A DNA stretch of 64,000 nt, from the NCBI RefSeq assembly GCF_019279795.1, contig NC_056743.1:634722755-634786754 (forward strand), read 5' to 3'. Positions within the stretch are counted from its first letter, which is position 1. Each line of letters starts with the position of its first letter. The DNA is from Protopterus annectens. Lineage: Eukaryota > Chordata > Ceratodontiformes > Protopteridae. A model generated the notes under the pieces. That model had not been told where the DNA came from, did not search any database, and saw only the letters and a list, made by a program, of their open reading frames with translations. The position numbers and the translations under genes were made by a program. Below, piece after piece: positions 1 to 11,503 of this stretch.

Positions 1-539
1 ACATGCTGTTTTGAGTGCTACCATTCTTCTTCAGCTCCACCTATTTCCTCTTCTTTGTGAGGTGCTAGAGCCCTGAGTAATTCCTCCAATTGTTGTGCTC
101 TTCCTCCATTCAACCTCCAGGTCTTCAGTCTACTCTCTGTTGACTTTGGAGCCTTTTCTGACCACTGCTTGCAGCTGACTGTGGCAACCTGTGGTTTATG
201 ATGTGGGATGACTGTTTCACTGGGGTTGACTTTGCAATTGCTGATTCAATCACAATGCTATTTCCTTTCTGGAGGAAGTCTACCTGAGTTGCATGTTGGT
301 CATGCTTGTATGTGATCTTGTGACTCTCTCTTTCTCGGTGAACAATGTGTTGGCCACCATCAAACCATTTGCCAGACAGAAGTCTAGTATTACCTCTCCT
401 TCTTCATTCCTGTTGCTCCACCCATGTTGTCCCAGGCAATGCTCCTATCCTGTTCTGTCTGTCTGTCCCAATATGTGTATTCAGGTCATGCATTATCAAC
501 AACAGTTCATGTTGTCCTACTTTACCTGGTAGGTCCTGC

Positions 540-965
540 AACTGTTGTCTGAATGTACTCTTTTTCTCACTATCGCAACCATGCTATGGGGCTATCTTTC
601 CTCCCCTTTCAAAAATCTTAGAAAAATGCAATCACACTCAGTTGCTCCAACATCTGACAGCAGCATCCTCTCCCCTAACTAACATGGATTTAGACCAAAT
701 CACATAATAACAACTGCTATCTTGGATTTTTTCACTACCATCAACTGTAATGCAAACAATGACAAAATGTTTTCTCACTGTTGTTGAATCTGTTAAAGGC
801 TTTTCATATTGTCTCATATGACAGTCTGCTTCAAAAATGACAGTGTATAAGAAAATGTCAAGAGGCAGGTATGATATTCAAGCTGCTGTATCCAGATGTG
901 TTCAGAATATTTTTTCCTGGCGGATCAAAGTAATTTTTGATGCAAAACTAAGCTAAGGAGGAAAT
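540..965 (+). pseudogene. L2/CR1-like LINE reverse transcriptase fragment
   Basis: Decayed piece of a non-LTR retrotransposon reverse transcriptase. Conceptual translation across frames gives SKILEKC, then HTQLLQHL, a TNM-HGFRPN stretch, and further on KAFHIVSYDSLLQK, which correspond in order to the finger region (SKILEK..HxQL), the QHGFRPNHST block and motif A (KAFDTVSHDSLL) of L2/CR1-type RTs. The reading frame is broken by frameshifts and a stop within about 400 bp, so it is a fossil. The flanking 1-539 may contain more of the same element, but I could not align it to a domain. Clade assignment between L2 and CR1 is inference. Confidence 0.6.
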
Positions 966-1655
966 ACAAATGTTTGTCCAACATAAAGTGAGCCATCTAA
1001 CAGAAGGCACTGTGCTCCTCATTCTCCTGATAATAAACATTTACAGAGACTTTGCCAGTGAAATATTTTCCAGTGTTCCAAAGGAAAAAGCTTGAGAGAC
1101 AGAAAAAGTGCAGGAGTTTTCTAGAATAATCGGGAGTACCTTGGATATGAACCAGTCTGGGGTTGGGAAATGAACAGGAAGAAGACCAACAGCACTGAAA
1201 TTAGTGAGTAAATGTGAGACTATAATTCACATTCACAAATATCACATTTGTGAAATATGGATTTACAAACAAAATTGGCTGAGAAAGATTAGACTTTTGT
1301 TGACATTGTTAAACGTGTGGAGCGGACTGAGAGGCATATACCTATTAATGTTTAAAAGGACATTAAAAGGAAACAAAAAATAAAGAAACTTTACTGTAAG
1401 TAAAGCAAGTTCAAAACACTGAAAACAAATACAAATAAAACATTTTGTGATATAAATTGCAAGTCATATAGCAAAGCATTTTCATTGACTGTTATACATG
1501 ATAAAGACACTAAAGTAAACAAGTACTTTTTTTGTAGGTGGGATTGGTACTGAAGATTTTTAAATATTGTAGTCTTCAATATTTTCTTCTTTCAATATTA
1601 TGGTCTCAGCTTTATTATGATTTTTAATACTGTAGGCTTCAGGATTGTGACAGTA

Positions 1656-1658
<3 letters not shown>
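966..1658. other. AT-rich stretch without recognisable gene
   Basis: No coding region, RNA gene or clear repeat is visible; short open frames on both strands look random. It separates the LINE fragment from the first (TA)n tract. Confidence 0.5.

Positions 1659-1659
<1 letters not shown>

Positions 1660-1744
<85 letters not shown>
1660..1744. repeat. (TA)n microsatellite, left of palindromic element D
   Basis: About 85 bp of uninterrupted TA repeat. The matching tract resumes after the palindromic element at 2193, so the element sits inside, or carries, a TA array. Confidence 0.97.
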
Positions 1745-1746
<2 letters not shown>

Positions 1747-2191
1747 TTCACTTCAAAACACTGAAAGCGCAAAACATTGAAACAAAAACACTGAAAACAC
1801 GTCATACATATATTGAGTTTAAACAACATAAATCATAGCACTTTCCACCAAGTGTAAGCAGGGTGACAAGCCCCCTGCACCCCCCATACCCCCTGCTACT
1901 TATATATAGCAACTCCAATATTTCACTTTACTACACTAAGTGCAATCTTGGAGTTGATATATTTAAGTAGCAGGGGGTGCAGTGGGGCTTGCCCCCCTGC
2001 TTACACTTGGTGGAAAGTGCTATGATTTAAGTTGATTAAACTTAGTATATATATGTATGACATGTGTTTTCAGTGTTTTGAGTTGCAGTGTTTTGAGTTT
2101 TCAGTGTTTTGAAGTTTCAATGTTTTGGTCTTCTATATTATGAAGTTTTCTCATTTTCAGTGTTTTGAGTTTTCAGTGTTATGAAGTGAAT

Positions 2192-2192
<1 letters not shown>
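1745..2192. mobile_element. Palindromic MITE-like element D (about 448 bp)
   Basis: The left end GATTCACTTCAAAACACTGA and the right end (..GAAGTGAATCC) are inverted repeats, and the whole body is a long imperfect palindrome: CATAGCACTTTCCACCAAG near 1836 is mirrored by CTTGGTGGAAAGTGCTATG near 2025, and a C-rich CCCCCTGC block is present on both arms. The outer arms hold repeated TTTTCAGTGTTTTGA-type units, more on the right arm. The core (1890-1965) carries, in both arms, a variant of the TTTAAGTATACCAACTC..GAGAT core seen in other elements of this window. Flanks are TA on both sides, compatible with a TA target or with (TA)n being part of the ends. There is no coding capacity. The superfamily is unknown. 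Confidence 0.8.
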
Positions 2193-2423
<231 letters not shown>

Positions 2424-2599
2424 GGTTCATAGATTCATAGGTTGGTACTAGGCTATTGGCCTTATGGTCTATACAAGCCTAGCCATAACAATTTCCTGGA
2501 TATTTCTTCCCACAATATTTACTTCCCTGGACCCTGTCTAGCAAGGCAACTGATGTGATTTCCAGGGTGAATTTCCTATCTCCCATCCAATCATCAAGG

Positions 2600-5310
2600 T
2601 TCCTTTTGAAGAGGGCCAAAGAGACTGTTCTAGAGTATGGGGAGTCTCTGGGTCAGGAACCTATCCCTCCAGCATGTTTTGTTCATTGTGATGACAAGGT
2701 TTAGATCCCTGGAGCGTGTGGCTCTGAGGGATTGGGATTTCTTTAAGTGGAGCATGTCCAACAGCTCAGGGTTTGACATGGCCTTGTATGTTATGCAGAG
2801 ATCACCTCTGAGTAGACAATATGCTACAGAGTATAGCTGGAGTTTTTTTAGATGGTCAGCATAGGGCATCTGCTTTAGGCCTGTGATTCTTTTAGTGAGG
2901 TATTTCTGTGGCCTTTACAGCTGTTGCAGATGACTTGTGAGGTACATACCAAATGGGGCATTGTACTCTATAATAGGTCTAATGAGGGATTAGTACAGTA
3001 GGGCAATGACCTTTTTTTTTCTGGATGAAAAGCCCTTAGTGATGAGGTGTGCCACATAGAAAGATTTCCTGACTGTTGTGGCAATGTGGTTATTGAAGGT
3101 AAGACCACTGTCCACCTGTGTCCATAAGTCTCTCATTACACCTTCAGTGTTTAGTGTACTGCCACTTATGTGGTAATTCATGGGTACATGACTTTTCCCA
3201 AAGGGGATAACTATACATTTCTTGGCATTAAGCTTGAGCCCATGGCTCTGGCACCAAGCATCTGTTTCTGTAAGGCCCTTTTATAGAATATCCACATCAT
3301 TTGAGGATTCAATAATGGCTCCCAGTTTGCAGTTATCTGCGAACCTTGTTAGCCAGAGTCCCTTAGTGTTGGCCTGTATTTCAGAGAAGCAGATGCCAAA
3401 CAAGAGTGTTCCCAGGACTGAACCCTGAGGTACTCCACTTGTCATGTGTCTGGAGCTGGATTTGGAGTTGGCTACTTTTACAGTCTGGGTTCTGTCAGTA
3501 AGCCAGTTGGCAACCCATCGAGTGATGTAGAGATTTATGCCCAGCTTAGTAAGTTTATCTATGATTCCAGAGTGGGGGATGGTTTTGAAGCCCTTGGCGA
3601 GGTCCAGATAGGCTGTGTGGACCCCCTTATACTCATCCACAGCTACGGAGACTGATTTGAAGAAGTCAATCAGGTTCAGGAGACAAGATCGGCCTTTCAC
3701 AAACCCAAACTGGGTGGGGTCCAGTGTTTGAAGGTTGCCACTGTCTTTGTTTATAAGTTGCATGATAATGCGTTCCATGCCTTTGCAGATCAGGCTTGTC
3801 AGACTGATGGGATGGTAGTTCCCGGGATCCAAGATGGATCCCCCCTTGTGGAGTGGGATAACTGTAGCTGTGCGCCACTCAGTGGGCATGAAGCCTGAGG
3901 TGAGGCTATGATTAAACATGACACTTAGGTGAGGTGTCAGTTAATTTTTTTAGTTCATGTAGTACATACCCCGGGATGCCATCTGGTCCCATGCATGCTG
4001 TATCTTAGCTTTGGAGAGTGCGGTTTCTACCTGTGTGGCTGTGATTACCGGAATTTGGCAATCTTTTAATACTGAGATGGGCCCTTTAGGGGGTGAGAGG
4101 GGGGTGAAGTTGGCACTAAATCGATCTGCCAGGATGTTGGCAATATCCTTGGGATCAGTATATTTAATGCCATTCTGTTGTAGCTCAGAGCAGATCTGAG
4201 CATTGCCATTTAGATTCTTGACATAACTATAGAATGCCTTGTGGTTGTCTTTGGAATCTTTGGCAATTTTATTTTCATAACTAGCTTTGGAGGATTTTAT
4301 GAGGGATCTCAGCTTTTTACTGAGGCTGGTAAGGGAGTTTTTTGCATCCTGGGATTTTCCTCTTTTCTGCAACAGTTTCTTTCTTCAGTTGTATAGTTTG
4401 TTTATGGCAGGGGCCACCAGATTGGCTTCCGTTTTTTGAAGGTGAGCATCTTTGTTCTATTTGGGATGGCACAATTCATGCACAAGTGGATGTGCTTGTA
4501 CAGTGCCTTAGTGTAGAATTCAGTAGTCAAACTTTCAGCTCCCGTCTGCATGGGTGTCATGAAGTTTGTCACTTCTGACTTGAGTAGCATGAAGTTGACC
4601 TTGGAGAGTTTTTTATGGAGGTTTCCTTACTGGGGGGGGTGGGATGTGAATGTCAGGGGTGATTTGCTTATGATCAGACCTGACCACTGAGGGGGTGACC
4701 ACTGGTGTGGAGCATCTATCTCACATGTTGGTAATGACCAGGTCTAGGATATTGGAGCCCCTGGTGGGACAATGGATTAGTTGATCCACGGCATTGGAAT
4801 TTATGAACTCCAAGAACCGTTGAGTAAAGGTGTTGGTACCTGAGTAGTTTTCCCAGTTAATGGCAGGGTAGTTGAAATCACCCAGTGTTAGGGTGTTTGG
4901 TTGTATCTTAATATTTTCCAGTATGTTTAGAAAGGTGTAGTGAGAATCTTGGGGCATGGTGGGGGATCTGTAGCAAGCTACAATTTGGATTGCAGTCTTA
5001 CCTAGTGTTAGTTGCACCTGGAGAATTTCAGGTGCATTGTGTTGGGCAACTAGCCTGGAGTTGCGAATATCCTTGCTGAATATGGATACTCCTCCGCCTT
5101 TAGTGTTTTGGTCTTGGTTTGGTGACCGAAAAGTGTGGTAAGACTTGTAGCCTGGTATTACAGGGGTGCTCTCTGGAGCCTTGAACCAGGTCTCAGTTAC
5201 TGCACAGATATCGATGTTCTCCATTTTTAGGAGTGCCTCAATAGACTGCATTTTGAGGTTTATACTTCTAGTATTGAGTAGCATTACCTTCAGATTTTGC
5301 ATGCTTGTAT
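2600..5310 (-). pseudogene. CR1 ORF2: AP endonuclease and reverse transcriptase (broken)
   Basis: Would nick target DNA and reverse transcribe the LINE RNA. The endonuclease part (4721-5302) shows LNTRSI, a DICAVTETWF block (catalytic Glu), GGGVSIF, ACYRSP, LGDFNYPAINWE and a C-terminal RGSNILDLVIT block. The linker (3950-4372) has KDNHKAFYSYV and ADRFSANFTPL. The RT part (3281-3919) has WRTATVIPLHKGG, the QFGFVKGRS block, motif A LDLAKGFKTIPH (first Asp kept), motif B SGVPQGSVLG, and motif C as FADN instead of FADD, so one catalytic aspartate is lost. The C-terminal tail pieces at 2990-3181 and 2630-2869 (LRGDLCITYKAM) follow in other frames. Several frameshifts separate the pieces. Confidence 0.88.
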
Positions 5311-5369
5311 CTGTTACAGTGGTGGTTTTGTCCTTTGAACCTTGCCTAAAATAGGGTTGGCAAGAGCTT

Positions 5370-6280
5370 TAGCCAGTAACCTGAATCCCAGGGGTGACAG
5401 GTGCAGACCATCTCTGGCAAAGCATTGTGGTTTGTCGATCATGTCGTCCCACGCAGACAGATACTGGATCCCCTTTTAATGACACCAGAAGCTTAGCCAA
5501 TTGTTGAAGTCAGTCACTTTGTCCTTATACTGTGGTATCATTCTGGGTGAAAGCAGGATGCTACTCAGGGCTAGGGTCATACCTGCCTGGGCCACATGAT
5601 GCGAGAGCTCTTCCATGTCTCTTTTCATGTAGTCCAGGGAGGTATGTCTCAAGTCATTCACTCCAACATGGACAATGACAGAGTCTTATTTGTACTTGTT
5701 GTGCAGTGACTTGAGTGCATGCGTTATGTGGCGGATCCTGGCACCTGACAGGCAGCTGACTGTAATTTTCTCCTTGTTCAGCCTAGTGAGTGGGACATCA
5801 GTGTGCCTGACTACAGAGTCACCTATGACTAAAGTGTTGGGTGCATTGTCTTGCCTAAAGGGTTGTTATTGGGTGGCACACTGGTGTTGTGAGCTATGTA
5901 TCCCTTTGGTTGTGATTTGTGTTTGCGTTTCAGCTTTGGAGGTCCTTGTTGCTTGGCAGCTTAATGTTAAGGGCCTCTGCATATGTGGGTTTAGTGTTGC
6001 TATGTGCGGGTGTTGATGGTGTGGGTTTTGAAGGGCTATGTGTTGCTTAAGGTGTAGTGCAGGTGTTAACCTTCTCCTCTTGACTGTCTAGTACAATCTT
6101 GGCTGGAGAGAGCTTTGCTTCCAGTTTGGCTATGTAAGTGCATCTCTCACAGGTTGTACTGTTGGGTGGTAGGAGGAGAGTGTTGTCTGCGTTCATGAGG
6201 CAGTTGCTGCATTGCCCCAGTATGCCCAGATTCACCAGGTGGACAGGATAAATCATTGGAAGCTGATCCTTGGGCATGCC
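5370..6280 (-). pseudogene. CR1 ORF1: zinc-finger plus SGNH-esterase protein (broken)
   Basis: N-terminal part (6047-6277) has paired cysteines CSNC..CERC followed by a KLEAKL helix, the PHD-like/zinc-finger and coiled-coil start typical of CR1 ORF1. Downstream, a GDS block followed by VRHTDVPL, then IVHVGVNDLRHTSLDYMKRD, SSILLSP, FNNWLSFWCH, and finally RDGLHLSPLGF (around 5400) match the GDS, GxND and DxxH blocks of SGNH hydrolases, as known from CR1 ORF1 esterases. The presumed role is RNA/membrane-associated RNP formation; the actual substrate is unknown. In-frame stops (for example before the VIVH segment and after FWCH) break it. Confidence 0.8.
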
Positions 6281-6289
6281 TGTTTAGGT

Positions 6290-7350
6290 GCTTTTTTTGT
6301 AAAGTACAGGATCTGTTTTCCCTTACCTTTGGAAGGTACTTTGCAATTATAGGCTGTTTAGTGCCTATGATTAATTTCCACTTATTAACAAGGAGAGTTG
6401 AGTTCTTGTATCAGTTTAAGGCTTTCTAGTGCTTGCCCTGCGGTGCTGCACGATATGAAAAATGTGCAAACACACATGTTTTTAAGCCAGAAAGTTGAAA
6501 GGGATAGAAATCAGCCCAAAATGGCTAATACAATTACAATTTCAGAGCTGGAAACCACTCCTCCAGCGCTAGACAGGCAGTACAATGCTCACCAGTCCCA
6601 CTGGTAGGCAGTAGGACTTCCCTCTACCAGAGCAAGGTCTGGATAGCTCTGAGCACAGAAAATAAAATCCTAAAACCAACAAAGCCTGGGATCTGGACTA
6701 TACTAGCTAGGAAAGTAGTAAACGAGTAAACAAGATAGTATTTTTTTTTTGTTAAAACAGGCTAAACGATGCAATAAAACAGTAAATAAACACAGAAAAG
6801 GCTAACGCTGTGTGTAGCCCTAAACAGTAAATGCAATTAAAACTCTACAAAATTAGTAATTTAAAACTTTTTAAATGAAGCAAGGCAAGTGCACAACTCA
6901 AAAACGATTTAAGAGGCAGTAATACAGTAGCATAAGTAGCTCGTCTACATATACAGAAAAGTCTATATATACAGAAAAGCAGCTAAAACACACTAAAACA
7001 ATTCAGATGCAGTGCAGCCTAGAGCACTTGAGTTGCAGCAACATTAAGGCAAATACAGTTTTAATAAATGCACTAAAATATACTCTATATTTCCAGAATG
7101 TTTGAGAAGCACAGTCAGAACACAAGGAGATTTAGGCATTTTTTTTTTGTAAGAAAGGGAGAAAGGAGGAACAGAAGGAAAGAAACTATGTGGTTTGGCC
7201 TTCTCATGTGTTCTGTCTGTATTAGGTAGAATGAGCTAATGACACTAGACTGGGAGGAGTGTCCAAGATCAAATTTACAGTAGGGGCGGGCAACTGCAAA
7301 GCCACCAAGTATAACAGCAAGACACCAACAGGGAGGGAGAGTGGGAACCA
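6290..7350 (-). repeat. CR1 5' UTR-like sequence
   Basis: Non-coding. Scattered similarity to 58430-59750, the 5' region of the other esterase-bearing CR1 copy, is the only reason for this call. The upstream limit is uncertain, and 7350-7858 shows nothing I recognise. Confidence 0.5.
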
Positions 7351-7857
7351 ATACTAAAGCTACTAGCCTACACTCTTTCAGACAGTAAACACTACAGAAA
7401 TGTTTATCACAGCAGAATAATAGCAGTGAGCAACAAAATGAAAGTTTTTATACAGATAAAGGAGCAAGAAGACTCTACAGAATGCTTTTAACTGCAAACA
7501 AATCAGTTAAATGATACACTCTTTGGCAGGAGATCAGAACAAACAAATGGGTGCTTAACAAATACAGAAAATTTCCCGTTAATACCTTTCACACAGTGAA
7601 ACTAGCTATAAAGCTTTACAAATAGTGTGACAGTAAAAAACTTATTTCTCAGGCCCTGTAAGGCAGACAATTTTAGTTTAACCGCGCAGATTAGTTAATA
7701 GCAATAAAATACAGTAAAACGTATGCAGCAGGCAATAAAAAGTGCTATATATAAATTGCTAGAAGCAATAACCAGTAAAAATTAGCCAAAAAACAGGATA
7801 CTTATTGTTATATATCTCAGATCAGAGTTGTAGTCAATGCCCCTCCTCCACTCAGCT

Positions 7858-7858
<1 letters not shown>

Positions 7859-7948
<90 letters not shown>
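7859..7948. repeat. (TG)n-(TA)n compound microsatellite
   Basis: About 50 bp of TG followed by about 38 bp of TA. Confidence 0.97.
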
Positions 7949-7949
<1 letters not shown>

Positions 7950-8185
7950 CTAAATGTACAAAATGGAGCGAACAGTGTTGACCAAAACCACTAATACAAA
8001 ACACACTGTCAGCAGTCAAGAAATCTTGAAATGGTTTTCTTGTGTAGTCAAACACAAATAGCTGCAACCAAAGAATTCAGCAATAAAATCAACTTTAATA
8101 GTAAAACTGGAAAACCATCAGATTGAGCGCTTTCATGCCCAGACTGGGGATTTAATCAGAATCAACAATCATGCATCTCAAATAC
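7950..8185 (-). mobile_element. Penelope-like element 3' terminal-repeat remnant
   Basis: On the minus strand the layout is the same as the PLE1 3' repeat at 40380-40480: a hammerhead-like motif, GAAAGCGCT, a short pyrimidine-rich link, then a GATTTTTATT-like stretch (here TTGATTTTATTG). There is no coding sequence. The assignment relies on the ribozyme-like motif and this layout. Confidence 0.5.
8121..8163 (-). ncRNA. Hammerhead-like motif, degenerate
   Basis: On the minus strand: GATT, then CTGATTA, a hairpin with CCCA/TGGG, then GAA, the palindrome AGCGCT, C, and AATC. GATT and AATC would form stem I, and AGCGCT is a minimal stem III. The core reads CTGATTA where the consensus is CTGANGA, so the conserved G8 is U and activity is unlikely. 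Alignment with the other hammerhead-like motifs in this window supports common descent. Confidence 0.5.
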
Positions 8186-8197
8186 AAATCCACAAGA

Positions 8198-8643
8198 CTG
8201 GAGTTTTCATTTTGTTTTTACTGATTGTTTTTTCAGTGAACTTCTCGCTCATTGTTTTAGCTTGTTGTTTGGGATATTTTTGCAGTGACCCTAATGACAT
8301 TGGCCATCAGCTGGGTATAACAGCCCTATGTTTCTTACGCTTAATCAAACACTCTGCTTGTGCTGTGCTGATGAAGTCATAACAAGGTCGAAATATGCAT
8401 ATCCACAGCTAGTTTGGTTTGGCTTTATTGGCCTGAATTTGTCCATTTAAATGACGAAACAAGTCATGGGCATTCAGAATTGCCAAATAGCTGAAACACC
8501 TGATGTTCATAAGGATCATTAGTACATATCCCATGTGCCTCTGATACAAGAGGTTTGGGAGGTCACTCAGTGGAAGTTTTAGCTTTGCTGGAGTTTTCAT
8601 TTTGTTTTTACGGATTGTTTTTTCAGTGACTTTCTCACTCATC
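8198..8643 (+). mobile_element. Retrozyme-like unit: 390-bp repeat, about 1.15 copies
   Basis: A 56-bp segment beginning CTGGAGTTTTCATTTTG at 8198 recurs at 8588 with few changes, so the sequence between is one 390-bp unit plus a partial second one. A hammerhead motif lies once per unit (8362-8409). Short non-coding units with one hammerhead and terminal or tandem repetition are the known layout of retrozymes and of newt satellite 2. Calling it a retrozyme is inference; it could also be a PLE terminal-repeat fragment, since a PLE-like remnant lies just upstream on the other strand. Confidence 0.5.
8362..8409 (+). ncRNA. Hammerhead ribozyme candidate in the 390-bp unit
   Basis: GCTGTG (8362-8367) pairs perfectly with CACAGC (8404-8409) as stem I. 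The core CTGATGA (8368-8374) is exact, GAA follows at 8390-8392, stem III is the 10-bp palindrome ATATGCATAT, and the expected cleavage nucleotide is C8403 after AU (NUH rule). Stem II (between 8375 and 8389) pairs poorly, the one weak point. The self-complementary stem III suggests it would work best as a dimer. Confidence 0.6.
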
Positions 8644-8739
8644 AAGTATAGTGAAAAAGAAATAGCCATATGCAGAGTGTTGAGCAGGGTTTGGGTGAGG
8701 CTTGCTACTGTGCATTGGGGGTACTGTTGTAAAACAATG

Positions 8740-9257
<518 letters not shown>

Positions 9258-9301
<44 letters not shown>

Positions 9302-9320
9302 TAGAGAGAGAGAGAGAGAG
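9258..9320. repeat. (AT)n-(AG)n microsatellite
   Basis: About 42 bp of AT then about 21 bp of AG between palindromic elements E and F. Confidence 0.96.
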
Positions 9321-9336
9321 TACAAAATAATAATTT

Positions 9337-9735
9337 ATGGGTCTATTTCAGTAGACCAAATTTGCACATAATTGAATTTTAGGTTACCAGGACGACAACA
9401 CCAAAATTTTACTAAACTGAAACTGCAAATTACAGATTCTTTTAACAGGGAATGGAGACTCTTGGCCAGCATGTAACAAAAATAACACACTAAAGTATTT
9501 CTAACCCATCCAGGTGGGGGGCTACTTCCCCCACCCACCCCAACTAAATCTACCAACTCCGGGATTGCACTATAGTGGGGAAAAGGTCAAATTTCCCCCA
9601 GGTTGGCCAAGTGTCTCCATTCCCTGTAAAAAGAATCGGTAATTTGCAATTTCAGTTTAGTAAAAATTCAGTGTTGTCGTCCTGGTAATCTAAAATTCTA
9701 TTGAATGTAAATTTGGTCTACAGAAGTAGACCCAT
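9337..9735. mobile_element. Palindromic MITE-like element F (about 397 bp)
   Basis: Ends ATGGGTCTATTTCAGTAGAC on the left and the reverse complement ATGGGTCTACTTCTGTAGAC on the right; the arms continue through AATTTGCA, TTACCAGGACGACAACAC, AAACTGAAA and GGGAATGGAGAC. The core 9505-9600 carries CCCCCACCCACCCCAACTAA and ACCAACTCCGGGATTGCACT, the motif shared with elements A, B, D and E. The terminal 20 bp are themselves a small hairpin (GGTCTA..TAGACC). No ORF. Confidence 0.82.
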
Positions 9736-9739
9736 GGGT

Positions 9740-10068
9740 ATATATGGATTTGGGCATTTGGTTGAAATGATAGGTGATCGACATCTGTTTTACCAACCAC
9801 ATATGCAGATGGACAACAGGTGCGGTAGTTTGACAATCTCCGAGTTGGGGTATATTCCCTTTCCTTGGGGATTGTGAGATATTGGGGTTAGTATACAGAA
9901 ATATCAGGGGTGTGGGGGAAAAACATTTTTTTTTTCTTTTTTGTTGTTGTTTGTTTGCATGTGTTAGGGATTTTCCTCGTGCATTTGCAGTTTCTTGTCA
10001 ACATTCGTGTTTTTGTGGTTGACATTCTTACTGTTAGTATTATTGATTTGTCAACAAATATAAGCAAT

Positions 10069-10071
<3 letters not shown>
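9740..10071. other. Sequence with a further variant of the shared core
   Basis: Around 9830-9915 the reverse complement reads CCCCCACACCCC .. and GAATATACCCCAACTCGG, resembling the shared core, but I could not find matching arms. It may be another, decayed palindromic element. Confidence 0.3.

Positions 10072-10126
<55 letters not shown>
10072..10126. repeat. (TA)n microsatellite
   Basis: About 55 bp of pure TA, directly before a SINE. Confidence 0.97.
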
Positions 10127-10127
<1 letters not shown>

Positions 10128-10370
10128 GGTGGTGGTGCTGCGGTAGCGTTTTCGCCTCACAGTAAGACGTTGTCCTGATCGATTCTCAGCTAGAGCATCT
10201 TCTGTGTGGAGACATGCATGAATGGGCGTACCTTCATTGAAGGTTGTGCGTCAGGGCCAGCAACTTGGCACGTAAAAAATCTACTGCCAATCATTAGCGG
10301 ACCGAAGTTCTGATGTGGCGGCCCCTAACCGGGAAAAGCCGAAAGACACAACAACAACACACACACACAC
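10127..10370 (+). mobile_element. tRNA-derived SINE (CGCCTCACAG type)
   Basis: The head GGTGGTGCTGCGGTAGCG..TCGCCTCACAG..GATCGATTCTCAGC has the A-box/B-box layout of a tRNA-derived promoter (the box B-like segment is GATCGATTCTC). A TGTGTGGAGACATGCATG middle and a tail ending CCTAACCGGGAAAAGCCG followed by AAAGACACAACAACAACAC complete it. Heads and tails of this type are widespread in fish and other vertebrate SINEs from memory; the exact family is not claimed. The terminal (ACA)n is the 3' simple repeat. Confidence 0.7.
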
Positions 10371-11503
10371 CAATACAAGAATTTATGGTGGTACATATTC
10401 ACTCTATGTATATTTTATTGTTTAGTAACAACATAATAATGTAGACCCTGGCTGCTATACTTCAATAAATAAGTAACGAGGGTGAACACCAGGTGAAAAA
10501 AATACTTTTTTCACCATCCCATTGTTTTTTTCTTCATTCGGAGTATATTATAGAGCTCACCACAGCAGTTGTAATCTATACATTGAGTTTCCATCCTGCA
10601 AGCCTGCCCTACATTGTATGAAAAACAACCATCATTCACTCTTCCTAACATCCAAATTCAAAAAATCCAAAGCATCAACTGATAGCCACTTTTTGCTGTG
10701 GATTCAATGCCATCTAAACTAATGTACTAAATGTACCTTATTGAATAGTTAGTGGGCATCCAGCAGATACAAAGGTTATATTCTCTGTGAATATTATGCT
10801 GGATCTCATCTCGATTGTCACTGTTTTGGAGGAAAGCTCCTATTTTCAGTCCTGATTTACCTTTACGCATGATCTACCTATTTTTGTATATATGTCCCTA
10901 TTTTCAGGCTTGATTTATCCTTCGCACACTTTTCTGAATCCCCTTCATCTCTTTGCTACACAGTAAACCATGCTATGTGACTGACATACTAGTGGCACCA
11001 ATAATTTAAAGAAAGAGGATGTGCACCTTACATTTCCCTTTCTCAGAAGCAAAAATAAATTACTTTGTGATTTAGAATTTTGCAATACATTTCATTAAAG
11101 TACACTGCCTCTTTGAAAAATGTATTTATATTTTCCATAATTTTTAATGTGTTTTTGAGTATTACCCCATATTCCTACTAAAAACAGGAATAGTTATGTG
11201 CTATTTAGTATTCATATTTTATGCTAGTTAGATGTCCAGATTTTTTTGTCTGGATGTACTTACTTTTCAAGGGCCTTTGGACTTATTTTCAATGTCTGCA
11301 GGTTTAAAGGTATGTGTTGGACCACAATCTTTTCATTATAGAAACATAATTTATTGCAACAAAAATCAAAGTAGTTATCATTTATTACCCAACATAACTG
11401 CAGAAAACCATCTTTTTTTCTTCAGATGAGCTGCTGCCTGTCTGCCTTCCTTGCTAGTCAATATTAGATATCTTCAACAGAACAAACAGAAAATAAACAA
11501 TAT
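10371..11503. other. AT-rich sequence without recognisable gene
   Basis: No ORF with family features. Repeated short phrases such as CCTATTTT.CAG..TGATTTA at about 10845 and 10895 hint at an old repeat, but nothing could be defined. Confidence 0.4.

Larger units (their letters stand above)
2424..7350 (-). mobile_element. CR1-type LINE, nearly full length, decayed
   Basis: Reading the minus strand from 7350 down: a 5' UTR-like stretch (about 6290-7350), ORF1 (zinc finger plus SGNH esterase), ORF2 (AP endonuclease, then RT), and a short 3' UTR ending in ACCTATGAATCTATGAACCT. Those are 8-bp CR1-style terminal repeats. The 5' UTR is recognised only by similarity to the second 5' end at 58130-59760: both contain an AAGCCTGG..CTGGACT..CTA segment and a GGGGCGGGCA..CCA..AAG segment. 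All ORFs carry stops and frameshifts, so this copy is inactive. CR1 assignment rests on the esterase ORF1, the EN/RT order and the octamer tail. Confidence 0.85.
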
